A stretch of DNA of 64,000 nucleotides, taken from the NCBI GenBank assembly GCA_029582155.1, contig CM055905.1:7887572-7951571 (forward strand), read 5' to 3'. A model generated the notes under the pieces. The model was given only the letters and a program-made list of their open reading frames with translations, had not been told where the DNA came from and did not search any database. Position 1 is the stretch's first letter. Every line of letters starts with the position of its first letter. Source of the DNA: Panopea generosa (lineage: Eukaryota > Mollusca > Bivalvia > Adapedonta > Hiatellidae). Below are positions 57,310 through 64,000 of the stretch, in pieces. A program made the position numbers and the translations under genes.

Positions 57310-57505
57310 TGAAGTATGGTTGGGGCGGTCTACGGCGCCATCTTAAGGTCACTTCTCTCACTGTTGAGGTCGAGCGCTTGAGTCCAGCTCGATCAAAATA
57401 AAACTATGTGAGGAAGTGTACCCGTTACATACGGAAGGACGATGTTTCTACTTAGAGTCCAACGCAATAAAACTGTTTGCCGTATATAGCAACCCATTCC
57501 AAATA
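57310..57505 (+). mobile_element. tRNA(Ser)-like SINE, family 2, diverged
   Basis: Head GGCGGTCTACGGCGCCATCT with TCTCACTGTTGAGGTCGAGC and TTGAGTCCAGC; tail CTACTTAGAGTCCAACGCAA, TAAAACTGTTTGCCGTATAT and CAACCCATTCC. It matches the family order. Confidence 0.6.
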
Positions 57506-57519
57506 TAATAACAGGTGAT

Positions 57520-58180
57520 CTTTATTTTCTTTAGCGTGCAGTTTAAAAATATCTTGTTTGAACGAAGTGTGTGTTGTTTTTTTTATGAGATATTTTTACT
57601 GCTTGAAACGGTGTAAAATAAAAAATTATGTAATTTTATGTTCGTGAAAAATATGTAACAACAGTAAGCAATTTCAATACGCAGGTCGTGGCTATTGGGA
57701 GGAGACAGAGGATGACACTTCAGCCACTGCGTGAAGTGACAGCTTTCATTTTTCTTAATAACTCGTAAATGTCATCATCGTTTACGCCGACTCATCGGGA
57801 GAAGTTTATACACCGGCAGTTAAAAATTCCACAGTTTATACCGTCATAAATCACGCTCTAACCAGGCGGGACTACATGCACGTTGAGAATCGAAGTATTC
57901 CGCATGCTGTTTTAGAGGTATTCCGAACACGTTGTCTGCCTCTCGTGCCCAGCGCGTGCAGCGATACAAATTACTTGACAGCGGGATGCGCTGTATGTTT
58001 CGCTCAATTTTGTCTATTAAGCATAATGAATATGCCAAATATATGTAAATGACATATTAATCGACTCCAGAACTCTCCATTCTGATTGGATTAAACACAT
58101 TTTGCAAGCAAACAGTTCAAAACTAAAAACGATTGCATTAAAATGTCCCGTTATACACACTGGATTTTTCGTTTGTTTGT
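57520..58180. other. Candidate conserved non-coding region
   Basis: 57690-58130 has mixed GC and several factor-like words: GTGACAGCTTTCAT, GTCATAAATCAC, AATATGCCAAATATATGTAA and GATTGGATTAAAC (CCAAT plus GGATTA). The 64-codon - strand frame (58038-57844) has no family. It may be regulatory DNA of the neighbouring homeobox gene; inference only. Confidence 0.3.
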
Positions 58181-58207
58181 TAAATGTTAGTGTTGCTTGT
58201 TACCGTT

Positions 58208-58500
58208 ATATACATCGTCAAATGCTCAAGTCAAGAATTAATGATTGAAAAAGGAAGACATGCTGCAATTGATATTCATCTAAGATTCTGCCCCGTTTGC
58301 TTGGACAATAAAATAACCGTTGTGGTAGATGATTTTGAAATACTGAAACAAACTTACTTCAAAGATTACTGGTTGAAGAATAGATCACTTAACATGTTCT
58401 ATAATATAATGTATTTAATAGGTCGTAAAATTCACATTATATAGCAAATTATTTGGTGCATGCATTTAAACGAAGCCTGATAACAAATTTTGGAAATTAA
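58208..58500 (+). pseudogene. LINE reverse-transcriptase C-terminal fragment and 3' tail
   Basis: Reads KGRHAAIDIHLRFCPVCLDN, then DFEILKQTYFKDYWL and MFYNIMYLI before a stop. RH--I----R-CPVC--N-I followed by Y---YW---S---F---M is the zinc-knuckle-like C terminus of several animal non-LTR retrotransposons, although the second half of the zinc motif (C/H pair after EDEFHF) is missing. A Val/Asp stretch replaces it. It is probably the 3' end of a truncated LINE. The AT-rich DNA to about 58970, ending in GGCCGGAGGCCTTTATAACC, may be its 3' UTR. Confidence 0.5.
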
Positions 58501-59134
58501 TAATGTATAATAATCTTGTAATATTTGGTAACAACTTTCCACTTTATAATTTTGATAATGTAAATGTATTAGACTGAGAACATGCAATGACAGTTTATGA
58601 ATATATTATAAAATGAAGTGAAAATATGTAAAAACTTATTGCATCAAAATTTCTATCATAGAAATAATTAAAAGAAATCATAGAATTGACTTATGGTGTA
58701 AATAATGTATTAAAATGAGATAACATACTGAATAATGGTATGTACTTAGTTATATGTAATTACACTAAAATGAAATCATATAAACTATTATATATAAATA
58801 TTTAAAACGAAGTAGATAATCACAAAATGGAAAATATTTGTAGTTGTATAATGTCATTCTGTAAAATATATGCTAACATTGCTGTATCATGGGCCATATT
58901 TAACTTAGATAAATCAATAAACTGTAAAAAAAAAATGTATTTTAGGCCGGAGGCCTTTATAACCGAATAAACCATGTCTATGTTATAAATATTTTTTTGA
59001 CTGTTATAATTGTTTGTTGTTGCTTTTTGATATTGTTATAAATGCTGTCTTCACTGATATTTAAATTGATTTTGTTATTTTTAATTATGTTGTTTTTTTG
59101 TTGTCAATGTTTTTAAATTTGCTTTTGACTGCTA

Positions 59135-59420
59135 GTACTGTTTAGTACTGTTATTAATGCCGTTTTTACTGTTTAGTACTACTTTTAATGCCGTTTTTTA
59201 CTGTTTAGTACTGTTATTAATGCCGCTTTTACTGTTTAGTACTACTTTTAATGCCGTTTTTACTGTTTAGTACTGTTATTAATGCCGTTTTTACTGTTTA
59301 GTACTGCTTTTAATGCTGTTTGTACTGTTTAGTACTGTTATTGATGCTGTTTTTACTGTTTAAAGCTATTTTTACTACTTTTAATGGTGTTTTTTACTGT
59401 TTGTTATTGTTATTAATGCT
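59135..59420 (+). repeat. Minisatellite of about 30 bp units with two alternating forms
   Basis: Units TACTGTTTAGTACTGTTATT then AATGCCGTTT alternate with TACTGTTTAGTACTACTTTT then AATGCCGTTT, about nine to ten in all, decaying at the right end. This gives a dimer of about 61 bp. Confidence 0.85.
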
Positions 59421-59424
59421 TGGT

Positions 59425-62400
59425 TTGTTTATAAAAAATCTATCATTTGCAAACAATGTCGTGTTGTGACTTAAATATCACTATGCAGTGGTATGACTAA
59501 AATATCGCTAGAAGCGACACACACAACCGTAGATTATCATCATACCACGTTACAAGAAAAACATCGCATGGCAGTCATCCTTCTAGAATGGTTGGTCAAC
59601 AAAAATCAACTGTACAAAAGCACTATTTTATTTTTATTATGTTCCATAAATAACTGTGAAATTATCAAAAACAGTACGTGATAAGAAAATATAAAAATAT
59701 ATATGAACATGGTAAAACTGCTGTGATAAGTTTTCCATAAGCGTTGTAAAAACTTCGAGTAGATGCTTTATTATTTATAAATAAAACATAATTGAGGGAA
59801 CGAAGTAAGATATCTAAATTGTTATAACCTAAAATCTACAAATCCAAAGAAAGTTTCCCTGTTGTGTTTTTTTTTCTCAAAATTTGAAAAATTTGATAAA
59901 CGTGAAAAGCAGACGAAATAACCTTGTAATTCAGCGGCATTTAAACAAACATTGGTCATGAGAAATATTCAAAGAACTATGTAAGAATGATATGTGGTAT
60001 ATATTTAGTAAATTTGATAGAACTAATTTCCCAATATTAGCCGAAGCGTTCGTTTAATCGTTATCTGCAAACCATGTAACGCTTCGTACTCAATTCAACT
60101 CGACCCCCGTTTGATGGCTCTATCCCGGAGGGATACAAGAGTACAGATGCTTTCTGCATAATGTTCTGTTACTTGAACGTGTCATGTATAAAATTACATA
60201 TGAGAAGAAATATACTGTAGGGAATATTTTGTTTGTCTCAATGAAAAATCAAACTTTATTTCACCGAATGAAAATATCATATTTGGTGAAATAACTTGAT
60301 ATTTCACTGGATATAACATAATTGTGTTTATTATTTTATGTTTTATCTACTATTTTAAAGTATTTTATGTTTTTAAACTCAGTTCAGTTACCCTACTGTG
60401 AGTTTTAAAGGATTAAAACATATCCATGTGACACGAAATAGTCCAGGCATAAATCTTATTAGTTTGATAAAAACAAACTTAAAACATCTTAATATATTTC
60501 ACAATCAAAAGATCATTACGGATGACAGTGTGATATTTCACTCTTTCAATCAATAAGGTTTTATAGGGAAATATGTTTTTCAGATTTTATTTCACTGAGA
60601 AAACATTACAATTCATTAAAAGGCATAAAGTAAATGCCTTGTTAGTAAACGTATCAATAAACAGTTATGGTATAACGGAACTGACCGCAGTAAAGATCCA
60701 GTTACGTCGATTTTCTTCTGATTTACAATCTGATAATGATAATACTATCAATAAATAATAATGATAATAAAATGATAATAGTAATAATATAATTATGATG
60801 ATAATGATAAAAAGAAATAAGTATATAATTATTACCATAATGATTACTATTATCAGTATTGTCAGATATTTAAGACTTGCATATGTTTGATATTATGAAT
60901 AAGACATTTAACAGCTTTGCTGAAATTCTTTATCGCCAGCAATGGTTTGTCTTTACTTTATTAAGGGAGATAACATTTTTTTTTTCAACAAGGGAGATAA
61001 TCATTAAATGTGTTTTAATGACACACGTTATGGGAGGTAACTATTGTTATTGTAATGAGATAACCATGTACCGCTGGTATTTGTCCAGACCGGCATTCAT
61101 TTACCAAATAAACAGACATGATGTTGAAAATGTCGGCGTGTAGATTGTTCCTTGCGGTGATTGATGAGTGATGTACACAAACATCTGCTGTCAAGTACAA
61201 TACCACCAACGTAACAACATTTGCAGGTTTCTATTCACTGCCACTCAATACCTGCCTGAGTCAGAAGCGTTGCGATTTTTTTGATTTTTTTTAATCTACA
61301 AGAATGCTTTTGTTTTTATCGGCCGACCATTTCACTGCATTGCTAAGGTAAGGGAAAATACAATTGCGCATATAACTTATGTTGTTTTTGTTTTAATTTT
61401 GTTTGTTTAAGGGATCCAGTGTCTTCAATCTACAAGTGCGCAAATGATTAACACGTAGGTAATTACAGTTTATATTTTCACTCAAATATTGAAAACATAC
61501 AGAAGCTGTAGTCAATGTTCATTGGTTTATTTCGAGGGTGTGCCCTGAGTTGGGAAATATTCGTCATAGGTGGTCTCATGTAATAAGATAACCGATGATG
61601 ACATCTTTTTTTTTTATTATTATTATTTGCAATATTCAAATAAGTATAGAATAATTTTAAACAATCATGGCCGATGGACTTTGTACAATAACACAGTTGA
61701 AAATATTTATTGCCTGATACTATGGCAAACATGTTCAAAGTGTTAAAAATATTGAATGTTTTCTTTAAAAGGAAAAATTATGTCAACTGTGACAATATTT
61801 ATTATATGTCAGCAAGTATTTATTTTTGACATTGTTTTATATATATATAGTTAAATCCAAATAATTTAGCTACGCTCGACCGCGAAGTAATCAAAGAGTG
61901 TTTTACGTGAATCGCCCCGAATCTGTTATTAGGTATACAGAACCAGTATGGGAGTTGGTTAGGAGAGGGTATCAGGTGGGCCTGGATTGAGCCATTGTGG
62001 ACTGTGTGGTGAGCGCCTGTGAATTATACCACCATACTGGCTTTATCATATATGTTTAATTGACAAATAGTGCCAAATATACACTGCAGGGATTTATGCT
62101 CATTATGCTGTTAATAGTTATACATTATGCTAGACATGCAGCATGTCACTGATTTATTAATAGGAGAGTGGAAGCGTATCGCATATTCAATTTTTAGTTT
62201 AAACATATTTTATTACGTTTGTTACATATATCAGTATATACATATGAACATAAAATGATAACAAAATATAAAACATATGCAAATGGATTGAACTAGAAGT
62301 TATAACAACATTAGTTACAGTTCTCTCCAGTGCGACATATTCAATTAATAAACGGCTTATTATATAAATGCAATCGCCATATAAATAAGCAAGTTCTAAG

Positions 62401-63050
62401 ATATGTAAATGCAGTACTGTTTCTAATTTTGATAACAATTTATACAGATGACAGATATCGATCAATGAAAATTGGTATCAGGCGATTTAACAATGCCATA
62501 TCGAGATATTACACTCAGTAAATCAGTTGGTGATGTAACGTTTAGGAAAACTGCTGACTCGGCAGCGTATCCTCCTATGTAATTGCAGTGAACTCGTCTA
62601 TTCCGAATCATTCAAAAAGTGAAAAATATAGACTTTACAATTAAAAACACTTTTAAACATTTTTTTTTTTAGTTTTACTAATGTCGAATAACCAAAATTT
62701 AAATACTTTAAGTAATGAAAAAAAATATAAAGAAACGACAAATGATATCATGTTCTTTTGTTTTGAAGAAGGAGAAGAACTTTGTAATATAAGAATTTTT
62801 TTATCTCTTTCTAATCCTTTACATATTGTAAAATTACTAAACGCCTTTAAAAACGCAAATATAGAGTATATTGTATCCAGATGTTTATCGGTTCATATAT
62901 GTTACAAAGTCAATTAATTTGTTATATTTGTGTTTAAAGTGATATTGTTGGATGAAATAAAATTGAAAACAAGGTAAGACAATTTTATCTTGGTTTATCA
63001 TCCATAATATATAGATTTGAGTTATAATGCCATACTTACGTTTTATTACT
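59425..63050. other. Gene-poor DNA, no gene recognised
   Basis: AT-rich. A TAATGATAATAATAATG-type microsatellite lies at about 60740-60850. A 78-codon frame at 62681-62917 (+) has normal-looking amino acid use after a Lys/Asn-rich start and follows a T-run, but has no family. A tRNA-like or SINE-like stretch may be present at 61870-62040 (GAGTTGGTTAGGAGAGGGTA, GGACTGTGTGGTGAGCGCC), not assigned. Confidence 0.4.
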
Positions 63051-63054
63051 TTTT

Positions 63055-63272
63055 TTAATGGGGTTTTACGACATTTTCAACACATTTCAGGTATATAAAT
63101 TATGGCATATCCAGTTTTACTGGTGGGAGAAGACCTCAGACTGAGTAGAACAACCATTCTTTAGCAGGTAACTGGAAACTTTCTCACATAAGGTTTTTTT
63201 GAGCGAGCGGGACTCGAACCTATTTAGCGATCTTAAGACGGCGCCTTCGACCACTCGGCCACCGAGGACCCT
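63055..63272 (-). mobile_element. tRNA(Ser)-like SINE, family 2, best full copy
   Basis: On - the head is AGGGTCCTCGGTGGCCGAGT, GGTCGAAGGCGCCGTCTTAA, with B box AGGTTCGAGTCCCGC. The body is CTGAGGTCTTCTCCCACCAG, TAAAACTGGATATGCCATAA and the tail TGTTGAAAATGTCGTAAAAC. It is the least damaged head of the family in the window. Confidence 0.85.
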
Positions 63273-63274
63273 TA

Positions 63275-63680
63275 CGTGTTTAAAGACGTTAAGTCAAAGT
63301 ATCAAAACCTACATAACCTTGATATGAAAGAACTTGACATGTTATTTAGTTTAAACATATTTGATTTCCAGTATTTACAGAAACAAGTTTATGTCAATTT
63401 TTAAAAGTTGATGTGAAGTTTTTAATTGTTTTGGCCGATCAACTTTCAATTATTGTCAAGTCGTCTTGCGTTGTTGCAGTAAACAAAATATAATTAAACT
63501 TGAATAACAACAGTTTGGAGCTCTGAGACTTTCTGTTGGTGACATTTGGTTAGAATATGAAACACTTTTAAATTAAATTACATGCGAATAGGCCAACACA
63601 TCTTGCACTGATATTTTAAACTGAATACATAATACATCTACTTATGTACAAGAACGTGTCCCAGTTGAATAAAATATATT
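63275..63680. other. Short intergenic stretch, nothing recognised
   Basis: AT-rich, no motif identified. Confidence 0.4.
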
Positions 63681-63683
63681 CTT

Positions 63684-63790
63684 TCAGAAATGCTTATCCT
63701 CTGGACAACTGTGAATACAGAAGTTACCCGGGTATGGAATAGCCCACCAAATGAGTTGAGAACAACCACTGCCTTCGAGGAGTTAAAATG
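63684..63790 (+). pseudogene. Possible reverse-transcriptase C-terminal fragment
   Basis: The open segment reads TVNTEVTRVWNSPPNELRTT then FEELK and a stop. The R-WN-LP-E pattern followed by a short F--LK end resembles the extreme C terminus of some LINE reverse transcriptases. It is too short for a firm call. Confidence 0.3.
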
Positions 63791-64000
63791 ACCAAGACCT
63801 GGAGTAACCGCACATGCAAATGTTCAATGTGCGTTCGATGTTTTTATTTTTCTATTAATAATATGTGTTATTGATGCATGTCATCTAAATTTTCTATGTG
63901 TTAATCCTGTTTTAGTTTACCATTACTCACGTATTTTACTTACGTTTAGTTTTTCTAGTTTCGGTTTATTTATTTGTTGCAAGTTACCGGGAATTCTTGT

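Overview
This is eukaryotic, AT-rich, intron-rich and repeat-dense nuclear DNA. The kinds of short interspersed repeats, the large number of small DNA transposon relics, and the style of the protein fragments (a phytanoyl-CoA dioxygenase-like hydroxylase, a LIM-homeobox gene of the Lhx2/9 type, PIF/Harbinger with a Myb/SANT partner, Tc1, hAT) fit a mollusc, most likely a bivalve. This assignment is inference; no ribosomal or mitochondrial marker is present.

Two host genes can be supported well. A phytanoyl-CoA dioxygenase-family gene lies on the + strand, with seven coding exons from 22938 to 33390; its extreme 5' end is not identified. The 3' part of an Lhx2/9-type LIM-homeobox gene lies on the - strand, with two exons at 52545-52340 and 51275-51012; the LIM domains are not seen in the window. 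A TatD-nuclease-like C-terminal exon (6360-6168, - strand) may belong to a third gene or be a relic.

Layout: 1-7150 holds minisatellites, a hAT-like transposase relic and the TatD-like exon. 7151-19033 is a single large PIF/Harbinger transposon with 19-bp terminal inverted repeats. It carries a Myb/SANT-like gene (+) and a DDE transposase gene (-) facing each other. Both are broken by stops and frameshifts, and the element is swollen by nested SINEs and MITEs. 19034-22900 holds an internally deleted Tc1 relic, a duplicated interspersed repeat and a BED-finger fragment. 22938-33600 is the dioxygenase gene; its 5.5-kb fourth intron contains 153-bp and 105-bp tandem arrays and a foldback MITE, and its terminal codons are tandemly triplicated. 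33600-51000 is intergenic DNA with a second Harbinger relic, MITEs and a dense cluster of tRNA-derived SINEs. 51012-52545 is the Lhx gene. 52546-64000 is gene-poor, with SINEs, a hairpin/foldback element, possible regulatory sequence (including a TCTCGCGAGA palindrome), LINE 3' fragments and minisatellites.

I do not see evidence for a previously undescribed gene system. The most informative structures are the composite two-gene Harbinger element, the triplicated 3' end of the dioxygenase gene, the higher-order 105-bp satellite, and a MITE whose pre-insertion site can be read directly.
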